NCBI GenBank assembly: GCA_018970085.1
Contig: JAGWXD010000002.1
Coordinates: forward strand, 1-64,000
Direction of reading: 5' to 3'
DNA length: 64,000 nt
Origin: Cyanobacteria bacterium REEB459
GTDB lineage: Bacteria > Cyanobacteriota > Cyanobacteriia > Phormidesmidales > Phormidesmidaceae
Both the position numbers and the translations under genes were made by a program. Shown one piece after another: positions 27,695-35,453 of the stretch (positions are counted from its first letter, which is position 1; the number at the start of each line of letters is the position of its first letter). Below the pieces are notes generated by a model. That model was not told the DNA's origin and made no database searches. It saw only the letters and a list, made by a program, of their open reading frames with translations.

Positions 27695-28312
27695 ATGGCT
27701 CAGCTAGTGGAAAGCCCTATTGTAGAAGAAAGTTTTGCCCTGATTGATCAGGAGTTTGGTCCCCATCACCTGACTCCGGCAGAATATGCAGTGGTCAGAC
27801 GAGTCATTCACAGTACTGCTGATTTTGATTTCAAGCACCTGGTGCATTTTAGTCCTGGGGCGATCGCAGCCGGGGTGGGGGCCCTGCGGGCGGGCTGTCC
27901 GCTGCTGGTGGATGTCACCATGGTGCGCCAGGGCATTGCCAGCATGGTTCAGCGCACCTTTCAAAATCCCCTGCTCACCGCTGTCACCCTGGTGGAGAGG
28001 GCGGCGCCCGGGCGCACCCGGACTGAAACTGGCTTGCTTCAGGGGCTGACCCAGGTGCCTGGGGCGATCGTGGTGATTGGCAATGCCCCCACTGCCCTAC
28101 TCAGTCTCTGCGACCAGATCGAGGCTGGGGCGACCCAACCTGCCCTGGTGGTGGGCGCGCCGGTGGGGTTTGTCGCCGTTGAGGCGGCTAAACAGCGGCT
28201 GGCCCAGCAGCGTATCCCCCAAATTCGAGTTGAAGGCCGCAAGGGAGGGTCAGCGGTAGCCGCCGCCATTGTCAATGCCCTGCTGGTGATGGCCTGGCAG
28301 CAATCGCCATGA
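27695..28312 (+). CDS. cobH: Precorrin-8X methylmutase
   Basis: CobH/CbiC moves a methyl group in the corrin ring to form hydrogenobyrinate (or the cobalt form) in cobalamin synthesis. Typical segments are VRRVIHSTADFDFKHLV, with the catalytic His, and GCPLLVDVTMVRQGI, and the C-terminal GRKGGSAVAAAIVNAL. I use the ATG at 27695; a TTG two codons upstream is also possible. The stop overlaps the start of cobL by 4 bases, so the two genes are translationally coupled. Confidence 0.95.
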   Translation: MAQLVESPIVEESFALIDQEFGPHHLTPAEYAVVRRVIHSTADFDFKHLVHFSPGAIAAGVGALRAGCPLLVDVTMVRQGIASMVQRTFQNPLLTAVTLVERAAPGRTRTETGLLQGLTQVPGAIVVIGNAPTALLSLCDQIEAGATQPALVVGAPVGFVAVEAAKQRLAQQRIPQIRVEGRKGGSAVAAAIVNALLVMAWQQSP

Positions 28313-29628
28313 CCCCAATTCAGGTAGTAGGGGTGGGACTGGACGGAGGATCGGGGCTATCCCAGCCGATCCTAGACCTGATCGATGGGGCGCAGTTGCT
28401 GCTGGGCAGCGATCGCCATCTGAGTTATTTTCCCAATGCGGGGGCCGAAAGATACAACCTGGCAGATCTCAGCGGTGGCTTGGCACGATTACAGCGGTGG
28501 CTTGCCCAGGGGTCTTCTGGGCAGGCCGTGGTGCTGACCTCGGGAGACCCCCTGTGCTTTGGCCTGGGCCGATTACTACTGGCTCACCTACCCGCCACCA
28601 GTCTCACCTTCCATCCCCAGGTCAGTGCCATTCAGTTAGCCTTTAGCCGACTCAAGCTACCCTGGCAGGGGGCGACCCTGATCAGCGCCCATGGTCGCTC
28701 CGCCGACCTGCTGATTGCGGCCCTACGGCGAGGAGATGAACTAATTGCGGTGCTCACCGATGCTACCCATAATCCTGCCCAGTTGGGGCAGTTAATCCTC
28801 AGCCTGGGGCTAGCCCACAGCTACCGTCTATGGGTCTGTGAAAACCTGGGAGACCCCCAGGAACGCCTCTATGATATGACTCCCCTAACGGTACAGCAGC
28901 ACACCTTTGCGGCTTTAAATGTGGTGGTGCTACAGCGCCAGGCCGGCCCCCAACCCTCCCCCCATCTGCCCCTACTGGGTCTACCCGACGAAAGCTTCGC
29001 TTGCTTTAGCGATCGCCCGGGTTTAATCACCAAACGGGATATTCGCATTCAGATCTTAGCCGACCTGGCCCTTCAGCCCGACCAGGTGCTCTGGGATATT
29101 GGGGCTGGTACCGGTTCGGTGAGTATTGAGATTAATCGACTCTGTCCCCAATCCCGGGTCTACGCCATTGAAAAAACCCTGGCAGGCATTGCCCTAATTC
29201 AGCAAAATCGGCAGAATTTAGGTAATACCCATCTTTACCCCATCCACGGGGCGGCTCCCCTAGTATTAGAGACCCTTCCCGATCCCCACCGGGTCTTCAT
29301 TGGCGGTAGCGGTGGTCACCTCACCGCCATTCTCGATGCCTGTAGTCAACGCCTTCGTCCCCAGGGGCAAATAGTGCTGGCCCTGGCTACCCTAGAGCAC
29401 CTGCACAGCCTACTGGATTGGGTTCACCAGAGCGCTGGCGATCGACCCCAGCCCTGGGGGGTGCAGCTACGCCAAATTCAAATTCACCATAGTACCCAAA
29501 TCGCCCATCTGCATCGCTGGCAACCCCTCAGCCCGGTTACCCTGGCCACCCTTCGCCCGCCCCCTGACCATACCACCCTAGTCCCAGCCCCGTCAGCAGT
29601 AGCAAAGCTAGGTCCACCAGACCCGTAA
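28309..29628 (+). CDS. cobL: Precorrin-6Y C5,15-methyltransferase (bifunctional)
   Basis: This fused CbiE/CbiT-type enzyme methylates two positions and decarboxylates precorrin-6Y. The N-terminal half is the CbiE methyltransferase fold (VVGVGLDGG, then VLTSGDPLCFGLG). The C-terminal half is the CbiT fold with the SAM site LWDIGAGTGSVSIEI. It overlaps cobH by ATGA. Its 3' end overlaps the convergent CPBP gene by 92 bases, so the two transcripts are antisense there. Confidence 0.95.
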   Translation: MTPIQVVGVGLDGGSGLSQPILDLIDGAQLLLGSDRHLSYFPNAGAERYNLADLSGGLARLQRWLAQGSSGQAVVLTSGDPLCFGLGRLLLAHLPATSLTFHPQVSAIQLAFSRLKLPWQGATLISAHGRSADLLIAALRRGDELIAVLTDATHNPAQLGQLILSLGLAHSYRLWVCENLGDPQERLYDMTPLTVQQHTFAALNVVVLQRQAGPQPSPHLPLLGLPDESFACFSDRPGLITKRDIRIQILADLALQPDQVLWDIGAGTGSVSIEINRLCPQSRVYAIEKTLAGIALIQQNRQNLGNTHLYPIHGAAPLVLETLPDPHRVFIGGSGGHLTAILDACSQRLRPQGQIVLALATLEHLHSLLDWVHQSAGDRPQPWGVQLRQIQIHHSTQIAHLHRWQPLSPVTLATLRPPPDHTTLVPAPSAVAKLGPPDP

Positions 29629-30301
29629 GTGGTTGGCCTGGCTTACCAGCAAGCCAGCGGGGCGCATCCGGATCGATCTGAGTCAGGGCCAGACTATCCC
29701 CTAGGGCCAGGGCAAAAATCCAGCCGGCATGCAATCCCCAAGCCAGGCCCAATTGACCCGTAGTCGACCAACGGGCCACCATCAGCACCAGGCCCATCAG
29801 AGTTAAACCTGGCACTTGGGGTATGCCCTGAGGACCATCCCAGAGCAGATGGCAGAGGGCAAAGATGAAGCTGACGCCCAGCAGTAGGGCTGGCCAGGGC
29901 AGCAGAGACTGTAAGGTTGAGGCAAGCACACCCCGAAATAGGATTTCTTCAACACCGGCAATCAGCAGGGTGAGGGGCAGTAATCCGGCGACTACTCCCC
30001 CTAGTGCCCGCCCACCAGGCCAGCGCCCTTGCCACTGGCGCCAGCCAAGCCTGAGGTGGATGGCCATAACCGTGGCAATGCCAACCCAACCGATGGTAAA
30101 GCCAAGGGTCAGAGCCAGATAGAAAGGTGGACTGCCCTCGACGCCGTAGGCAGCCCAAGATAGCCTAGCCCAGTAGCGTCGATAGGCTTCCAGCACCGGG
30201 GGAGCCAGGATATAGAGGGGCACCAGTAAGGTGAGTTTATGGCTAGCCAGGAGGGGATAGGACCAGGGAATTTTCTGCCATCGAACCAGGACCAGGGCCA
30301 C
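29537..30301 (-). CDS. CPBP-family intramembrane protease, likely N-terminal frameshift
   Basis: The membrane protein carries the CPBP (Abi/CAAX protease) motifs EEILFRG and FALCHLLWDG, which supply the catalytic Glu and His within the membrane. The frame begins at a GTG at 30299-30301 with no ribosome-binding site. Just upstream, a run of nine A bases (30327-30335 on the + strand) separates it from another frame that starts at GTG 30357-30359, 13 bases after the htrA stop, and reads TEIIGLVFFF. Removing one base from the run joins them into a sensible N-terminal membrane segment. The gene is therefore either frameshifted, slippage-expressed, or mis-sequenced at the tract. Confidence 0.82.
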   Translation of the reverse strand: MALVLVRWQKIPWSYPLLASHKLTLLVPLYILAPPVLEAYRRYWARLSWAAYGVEGSPPFYLALTLGFTIGWVGIATVMAIHLRLGWRQWQGRWPGGRALGGVVAGLLPLTLLIAGVEEILFRGVLASTLQSLLPWPALLLGVSFIFALCHLLWDGPQGIPQVPGLTLMGLVLMVARWSTTGQLGLAWGLHAGWIFALALGDSLALTQIDPDAPRWLAGKPGQPLTGLVDLALLLLTGLGLGWYGQGAGEGWPG

Positions 30302-30372
30302 CGGACTCCACAGCCAGAACCAACTTAAAAAAAAACACTAAGCCAATAATTTCTGTCACTGGAGTTAGGCCT

Positions 30373-31596
30373 CTAGGGCAGGTCTGGGGGTAGCATGGCC
30401 GGTTTAACCGCAAGGGTTGCGGTTTTGCCGTTGCGACTGATTTGAATGGGTAGACCTTTGCCAATTTGACTGGTCTCTACCCGGGTTTGCACATCAGTGG
30501 GGGTGGTTATGGCCGTACCGTTGATAGATACAATCACATCCCCCACAGCCAGCCCCGCCAGGGCCGCAGGGCTACCCTCTAGCACCCGCAGAATCACCAC
30601 TCCCTGTTGATTCAAGGGCAGCTTCAACCCTTGGGACTGATTCAGGGTGTTAATGCTATCGCGGGTCAGTTCCAGCATTTGAATACCCAGATAGGGGTGC
30701 TGTACCTGACCCGTAGCAAATAGCTGGTCGGCAATGCGTTTGGCAGTCTCGATGGGAATCGCAAATCCCAGACCCTGGGCATTGGCCCGAATCGCCGTAT
30801 TCATACCAATCACCTCACCCCGGTCATTCAGTAAGGGCCCGCCGGAATTACCCGGGTTAATCGCGGCGTCGGTTTGAATAAATTGAACGCGCTTGTCGGG
30901 GATCCCTACCTGGTTACTGGTCCGCCCGGTGGCACTAATAATGCCGGCGGTGACCGTATTATCGAGCCCCAGGGGGTTACCGATGGCGATCGCCCACTGG
31001 CCCGGCGATAACTTGAGGCTATTACCCAAGCGCACCGCCGGCAGGCTATCGGCCTTAACCTTAACGGCGGCCACATCAGTGACGGAGTCAACCCCAACCA
31101 CCTGCCCCTCAAAGGTGCGTCCATCCCGCAGGGTTACCTGCACCGTTCTAGCCCCATCAACCACATGGGCATTAGTCAGAATATGGCCACTGGTACTGAC
31201 AATAAAGCCCGAACCCGTACCCTGCTCAACCTGTTCTGGCATCTCTTGAGGAGCACCTTGATGACCAAAGAAGTGGCGAAAAAAGGGATTATTAAAGGTA
31301 TCTGGATGAAGACCCGAGAGGGAGCGAACCGCATCAATTCGAACCACGGCTGGCCCCACCTGCTGCACCGCCACCGCAATAAAATTAGAGGCTACGGGTA
31401 TGGGCTTGGGCACTGCCACCAGATTAGTCTCGACAGCTGCGGGGTTGGCTTCTAGTCGGGGTATCACCGTAGCTGCCGGCAACCCACCCTGGGCCCTTAC
31501 TCCGCCACCGCTGTATTGGTGGGCGAACCATCCGCAGCCTCCACCGATCGCCAGCGCCGTCGCCAGCCCGATCCATTGTTTTGCCGCCTGGTTCAT
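30373..31596 (-). CDS. HtrA/DegP-type serine protease
   Basis: The 407-residue protein has an N-terminal membrane anchor or signal (WIGLATALAIGGGCGWFA), a trypsin-like domain with the triad His (ILTNAHVV), Asp (VTDVAAVKV) and Ser (NPGNSGGPLL), and one PDZ domain (about residues 300-390). Cyanobacteria have HtrA, HhoA and HhoB paralogs that handle stress in the periplasm and thylakoid lumen; I cannot say which this is. The CPBP gene follows on the same strand. It is divergent from the response regulator at 31836. Confidence 0.95.
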   Translation of the reverse strand: MNQAAKQWIGLATALAIGGGCGWFAHQYSGGGVRAQGGLPAATVIPRLEANPAAVETNLVAVPKPIPVASNFIAVAVQQVGPAVVRIDAVRSLSGLHPDTFNNPFFRHFFGHQGAPQEMPEQVEQGTGSGFIVSTSGHILTNAHVVDGARTVQVTLRDGRTFEGQVVGVDSVTDVAAVKVKADSLPAVRLGNSLKLSPGQWAIAIGNPLGLDNTVTAGIISATGRTSNQVGIPDKRVQFIQTDAAINPGNSGGPLLNDRGEVIGMNTAIRANAQGLGFAIPIETAKRIADQLFATGQVQHPYLGIQMLELTRDSINTLNQSQGLKLPLNQQGVVILRVLEGSPAALAGLAVGDVIVSINGTAITTPTDVQTRVETSQIGKGLPIQISRNGKTATLAVKPAMLPPDLP

Positions 31597-31835
31597 ACCT
31601 TACCTATTACCCTGGGTCAACACTGCCCCAACTCGACCTGGACTATATCTGGAAATATAGTTAAAGATCGCACTTGATGGCCTTAATTTAAAATAACCTG
31701 TGCTTCCCAGTATTGGCGACCCTAATCCAATTGGGGTAATATTTCTACCCCGCCGCCCTAGTTCCTTGAGTGGTTCCAGGGTAGAGTAGGCCATAGCCAG
31801 TAATCTCAAGCCCCATCTCCCTTGACTGCAACACC

Positions 31836-32531
31836 ATGACTGAACATAGCGGACATATCCTACTGGTTGACGACGAACCAGGTCTACGGGAAGCGGTGCA
31901 GGCCTATCTGGAAGATAGTGGCTTTACCGTTAGAACCGCCAGCAATGCCCAGGAAGGGTGGTCCCTGCTGCAGCAAGAAATTCCCGATGTCCTCATCTCT
32001 GACATCATGATGCCTCAGGTAGATGGCCATGCCTTTCTCGCCCAGGTCAGGGAGGACGTCAGGTTTAAAGGGTTACCGGTGGTCTTTCTAACGGCCCGGG
32101 GCATGACCCGCGATCGCATCCAGGGCTATAATTCTGGCTGCGACGCCTACCTGTCTAAGCCCTTTGACCCAGAAGAACTAGTGGCGGTAGTCAGCAATTT
32201 AATCACCCGGCGGGCGGCCCAAACCCCCGAATCTGGAGACATGCCAGACATTGCCGTGATGGCTCGCCAGATTGAAGAAATCAAGGCCATGCTGACCCAG
32301 AAAGGTGGCATTACCCGGGTAGCGGCCGATCTGCACATCGATTTAACCCCCCGCGAACAGAGCGTTCTAGACTTGGTGGCCGAAGGGCTGATGAACAAAG
32401 AAATTGCCAGTCGCCTCGATACCAGCGTTCGCAATGTTGAGAAGTACGTTAGTCGTTTATTTAGTAAAACCGGCACCAATAGCCGCACCGAACTGGTCCG
32501 CTACGCCCTCGAACACGGTCTGGTCAGCTAA
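31836..32531 (+). CDS. LuxR/NarL-type response regulator
   Basis: The N-terminal receiver domain has the acidic pocket (VDDEPG), the phosphoacceptor Asp in LISDIMMPQVDG, the Thr in VFLTARG and the Lys in LSKPFDPEEL. The C-terminal LuxR helix-turn-helix reads LTPREQSVLDLVAEGLMNKE. Between them is a linker of about 60 residues. The layout fits the cyanobacterial Ycf29-like group, but I do not assign a symbol. No cognate kinase is adjacent. It reads toward the cmp leader. Confidence 0.93.
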   Translation: MTEHSGHILLVDDEPGLREAVQAYLEDSGFTVRTASNAQEGWSLLQQEIPDVLISDIMMPQVDGHAFLAQVREDVRFKGLPVVFLTARGMTRDRIQGYNSGCDAYLSKPFDPEELVAVVSNLITRRAAQTPESGDMPDIAVMARQIEEIKAMLTQKGGITRVAADLHIDLTPREQSVLDLVAEGLMNKEIASRLDTSVRNVEKYVSRLFSKTGTNSRTELVRYALEHGLVS

Positions 32532-32758
32532 ACTCTTCAGGCTAGACAGCCAGGGTCCAGTTAAACCTCGATCCAAAGCCGGCATCGCCCGTCCAGACTA
32601 GATTCGGACCCCTAGATTCGTTCAGCCCCCCGACAAGGCCAGAGCCATAACCGTTACTTATTAAGGAAATTGCAAATTCTGGAGCCGAGAACAGCTCCGA
32701 GGGGTTTACAAATTTCAATTTATCCATAGAATTTAAACTATAAGGAATAAATTCGATA

Positions 32759-32789
32759 TTGACCCAAGTAAATGGTTGATTTAGATAAT
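32759..32789 (+). promoter_or_regulatory. Candidate cmpA promoter
   Basis: TTGACC (32759-32764) with GATAAT at 32784-32789, 19 bases apart, or TAGATA at 32782 with a 17-base spacer, resembles a sigma-70 promoter. It lies 5 bases after the GAATTTA/TAAATTC repeat, suiting an activator site. It would give a leader of about 280 bases. Confidence 0.45.
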
Positions 32790-32887
32790 CCTTGTTCCTG
32801 GTTGACAACGGTCCTGGCGATTGCCGGGTCTGCCATCCCATCGCTTTGGGACTGGTAATGGTTGGGTTAATTTCTCTTTAAGCCCAT

Positions 32888-32940
32888 GGATTAGTCATCA
32901 GCTTGGGGCTTTTGCCCATTTTTTGAGTATTCACTAATCC
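32888..32940 (+). promoter_or_regulatory. Nested stem structure in the cmp leader
   Basis: GGATTAGT (32888-32895) and ACTAATCC (32933-32940) are a perfect 8-bp inverted repeat. Between them a small stem, GGGC-TTTT-GCCC (32906-32917), is followed by A and then six T bases (32919-32924), like a weak intrinsic terminator. The outer stem would enclose the terminator-like stem, which resembles an attenuator layout. Function is not shown. Confidence 0.4.
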
Positions 32941-33074
32941 TCAGGTTCCGGAGGTTGGGGCAGTTGAGGCGATTGCCTCTGGCCCTGGCTTGTTCTTGAT
33001 GGGTTTTCCCCCAATCATGGGGGCTGGCTTTCTGTGACCGTAATTGATTGGAGCGTTTTAGGAGGTCGTCTGTA

Positions 33075-34427
33075 ATGTCTGATATTTCTAGAGTTGGTCG
33101 CCGCAAGTTCCTGGTTACCGCCGGCGTGGCCGCTACCGGATCGGTGTTGTTGAAGGGTTGTTTGGGTAACCCACCCTCCAGCACCGCTCCCACCGGTGGT
33201 GCTCCAGCCCCAGGCCCTGTAGCCGCTGGCGATGCCCCCGAAGTTACCACCGCCAAGCTGGGCTACCTGCCCATTGTGGAATCGGCCCCCCTGATCATTG
33301 CCAAGGAAAAGGGCTTCTTTGCCAAGTACGGCATGACCGGGGTAGAAGTAGCGAAGCAGGCTAACTGGGCTTCGGCCCGCGACAACGTCGCCATCGGTTC
33401 TGCTGGCGGCGGTATTGACGGCGGCCAGTGGCAAATGCCCATGCCCCACCTGATCAGCGAGGGCATTATTACCAACGGTAAGAAGGTGCCCATGTATGTG
33501 CTGGCCCAGCTGATCACCCAGGGTAACGGTATTGCGGTCTCCAATGCCCACGCTGGTAAGGGGTTGGGCCTCGACATCAGTAAGGCCGCCGACTACATCA
33601 AAGGCTACCCCGCCAGCCAGGGTCGCAAGTTCAAGGCCGCCTTCACCTTCCCCAATGGCAACCAGGACTTCTGGATTCGCTATTGGTTCGCTGCTGGCGG
33701 TGTTGACCCCGACAAAGACATTGAACTGCTCACCGTACCCCCTTCGGAAACCGTACAGGGGATGCGCACCGGCAGCATGGATGCCTTTAGTACGGGCGAC
33801 CCCTGGCCCTACCGCATCGTGGCGGACAAGATCGGTTTTCTACCCGCACTGACCTACCAAATCTGGGCTGGCCATCCGGAGGAATACCTGGCCATGCGGG
33901 CCGACTGGGTGGATGCCCACCCGAAAGCCACTAAGGCGATTTTAAAGGCGGTAATGGAAGCTCAACAATGGGCCGACAAACCCGAAAACCGGGCCGAACT
34001 GGTGCAGATCTGCTCTGCCCGTAACTACTTTAATATCTCCCCTGCAATTCTCACCGGCCCCTTCGAAGGCCGTTACAGCCTGGGCGATGGCAAGCCCGAT
34101 ATCAATGACTTCAAAGCTGGCCCTCTCTATTGGACTGACTCCAAGGGTAGCGTTTCCTACCCCTATAAGAGCCACGACCTGTGGTTCTTAACGGAAAGTC
34201 TGCGCTGGGGCTTCCATAAGGACAAGCTGAAGGACTTTGACACAGTAAAACGCCTGGTGGATTCGGTTAACCGCGAAGACCTGTGGCGCGAAGCGGCTAA
34301 GGAAGCTGGATTTAGCGATATTCCCAGCAGCACCTCCCGGGGTGTAGAGACCTTCTTTGATGGCGTTAAGTTCGACCCGGCCAATCCCGAAGCCTATCTC
34401 AAGAGCTTAAAGATCAAGCGCGTTTAG
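33075..34427 (+). CDS. cmpA: Bicarbonate ABC transporter, substrate-binding protein
   Basis: The 450-residue lipoprotein captures bicarbonate for the CmpABCD importer of the CO2-concentrating mechanism. The N-terminus has a twin-arginine-like signal ([15 protein letters not shown]) ending in a lipobox LLKGC. It follows CmpA rather than the nitrate-binding NrtA at [38 protein letters not shown] and [13 protein letters not shown], where NrtA from memory has different residues. I chose the ATG at 33075, preceded by GGAGG; a longer frame from 33048 reaches into that site. It heads a same-strand cluster of cmpB, cmpC, cmpD and a DUF6671 gene. Bicarbonate over nitrate is likely but needs alignment. 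Confidence 0.88.
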   Translation: MSDISRVGRRKFLVTAGVAATGSVLLKGCLGNPPSSTAPTGGAPAPGPVAAGDAPEVTTAKLGYLPIVESAPLIIAKEKGFFAKYGMTGVEVAKQANWASARDNVAIGSAGGGIDGGQWQMPMPHLISEGIITNGKKVPMYVLAQLITQGNGIAVSNAHAGKGLGLDISKAADYIKGYPASQGRKFKAAFTFPNGNQDFWIRYWFAAGGVDPDKDIELLTVPPSETVQGMRTGSMDAFSTGDPWPYRIVADKIGFLPALTYQIWAGHPEEYLAMRADWVDAHPKATKAILKAVMEAQQWADKPENRAELVQICSARNYFNISPAILTGPFEGRYSLGDGKPDINDFKAGPLYWTDSKGSVSYPYKSHDLWFLTESLRWGFHKDKLKDFDTVKRLVDSVNREDLWREAAKEAGFSDIPSSTSRGVETFFDGVKFDPANPEAYLKSLKIKRV

Positions 34428-34550
34428 TCTAAAACCGGGGGATGGCTTGGGGAGCAGAATTCACCTCCTCCTTCCTGCCCGCTCCTGCCCACCCATCCCC
34501 CTTTTCTTTCCTCCTGTCGCTATCAGTTCATTTCCCCTAGGTTAAACATA

Positions 34551-35402
34551 ATGGTTACTAGCACCCGTACCCGACTGCAATCCCGGCCCAAATCCGTCGT
34601 GAGCTCTATCCAGGAATTCTGGCAAAAGCAAGGAGCTGGCCTACTTCCCCCCATCCTTGGTATTGCGGCCTTTCTCATAGTCTGGCAAGTTTTTTCCTGG
34701 TCGGGGTTAACCCGTCTGCCCGGGCCCCTCAGTTTGTGGACCGAACAGCGCACCCGAGAGCTACTGCTGTACCCCTTCTACGATCGCGGCGGTTTAGACA
34801 AGGGGCTGTTCTGGCAAACCCTGGCCAGTCTGGGCCGGGTTGCTAAGGGCTACACCGCTGCCGCTGTTGTCGGTATTTCCGTCGGGGTACTGGTGGGTAC
34901 CAATGACTGGCTAAATAAGGCTACCTACCCCGTTTTTCAGTTTTTACGCATGGTTGCCCCCCTGGCCTGGGTACCCATTGCCCTGGTGGCCCTGCAACAA
35001 AACCAACCGGCTGCCATCTTCGTAATTTTCATTACTTCGGTATGGCCGATTTTGATTAACACTACCGAAGGGGTACGGCAGATTCCCGAGGACTACAACA
35101 ACGTGGCCAAGGTGCTGAAGCTGTCTCGCAAGGACTACTATTTGAATGTACTATTTCCCTCTGCCCTGCCCTACATTTTCACGGGTTTGCGTATTGCCAT
35201 CGGTCTAGCCTGGCTGGCCATTATCGCTGCAGAAATCGTGATGTCGGGGATTGTGGGGATTGGCTTCTTTATCTGGGATGCCTACCAGCAAAACTACATT
35301 AGTGAAATTATTTTGGCGGTAATCTATATCGGTGGCGTCGGCCTCTTACTAGACCGGTTAATTGCCTTTCTACAGAGCAAAATTGCTCCGGCCCGCAAGT
35401 AA
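34551..35402 (+). CDS. cmpB: Bicarbonate ABC transporter, permease
   Basis: This 283-residue integral membrane protein has six predicted helices and the inner-membrane permease signature that contacts the ATPase (NTTEGVRQIPEDYNNVAKVL). It forms the transmembrane pore of the importer, probably as a dimer. It follows cmpA by 123 bp. It is close to NrtB in sequence, and its assignment to bicarbonate rests on the cmpA call. Confidence 0.9.
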   Translation: MVTSTRTRLQSRPKSVVSSIQEFWQKQGAGLLPPILGIAAFLIVWQVFSWSGLTRLPGPLSLWTEQRTRELLLYPFYDRGGLDKGLFWQTLASLGRVAKGYTAAAVVGISVGVLVGTNDWLNKATYPVFQFLRMVAPLAWVPIALVALQQNQPAAIFVIFITSVWPILINTTEGVRQIPEDYNNVAKVLKLSRKDYYLNVLFPSALPYIFTGLRIAIGLAWLAIIAAEIVMSGIVGIGFFIWDAYQQNYISEIILAVIYIGGVGLLLDRLIAFLQSKIAPARK

Positions 35403-35453
35403 TTCACCCCTCCAATCTCAGGTTCATATCAGTATTGTTTTAAGGAGAGATCA

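Larger units (their letters stand above)
32532..33074 (+). promoter_or_regulatory. Long leader/promoter region of the cmp operon
   Basis: This 543-bp gap is unusually long for the window and precedes cmpA. It contains a perfect inverted repeat, GAATTTA-N12-TAAATTC (32729-32754), of the kind LysR-type regulators such as CmpR bind. Downstream is a promoter-like pair, and further on a nested stem structure (see separate entries). A textbook NtcA site (GTA-N8-TAC) was not seen. Regulation by inorganic carbon through CmpR is known for this operon in other cyanobacteria; here it is inference. Confidence 0.55.

Noticed and set aside
32930-32945. NtcA-like site GTATTCACTAATCC upstream of cmpA
   Set aside because: It has GTA-N8-TCC rather than GTA-N8-TAC, and the operon looks carbon-regulated rather than nitrogen-regulated.
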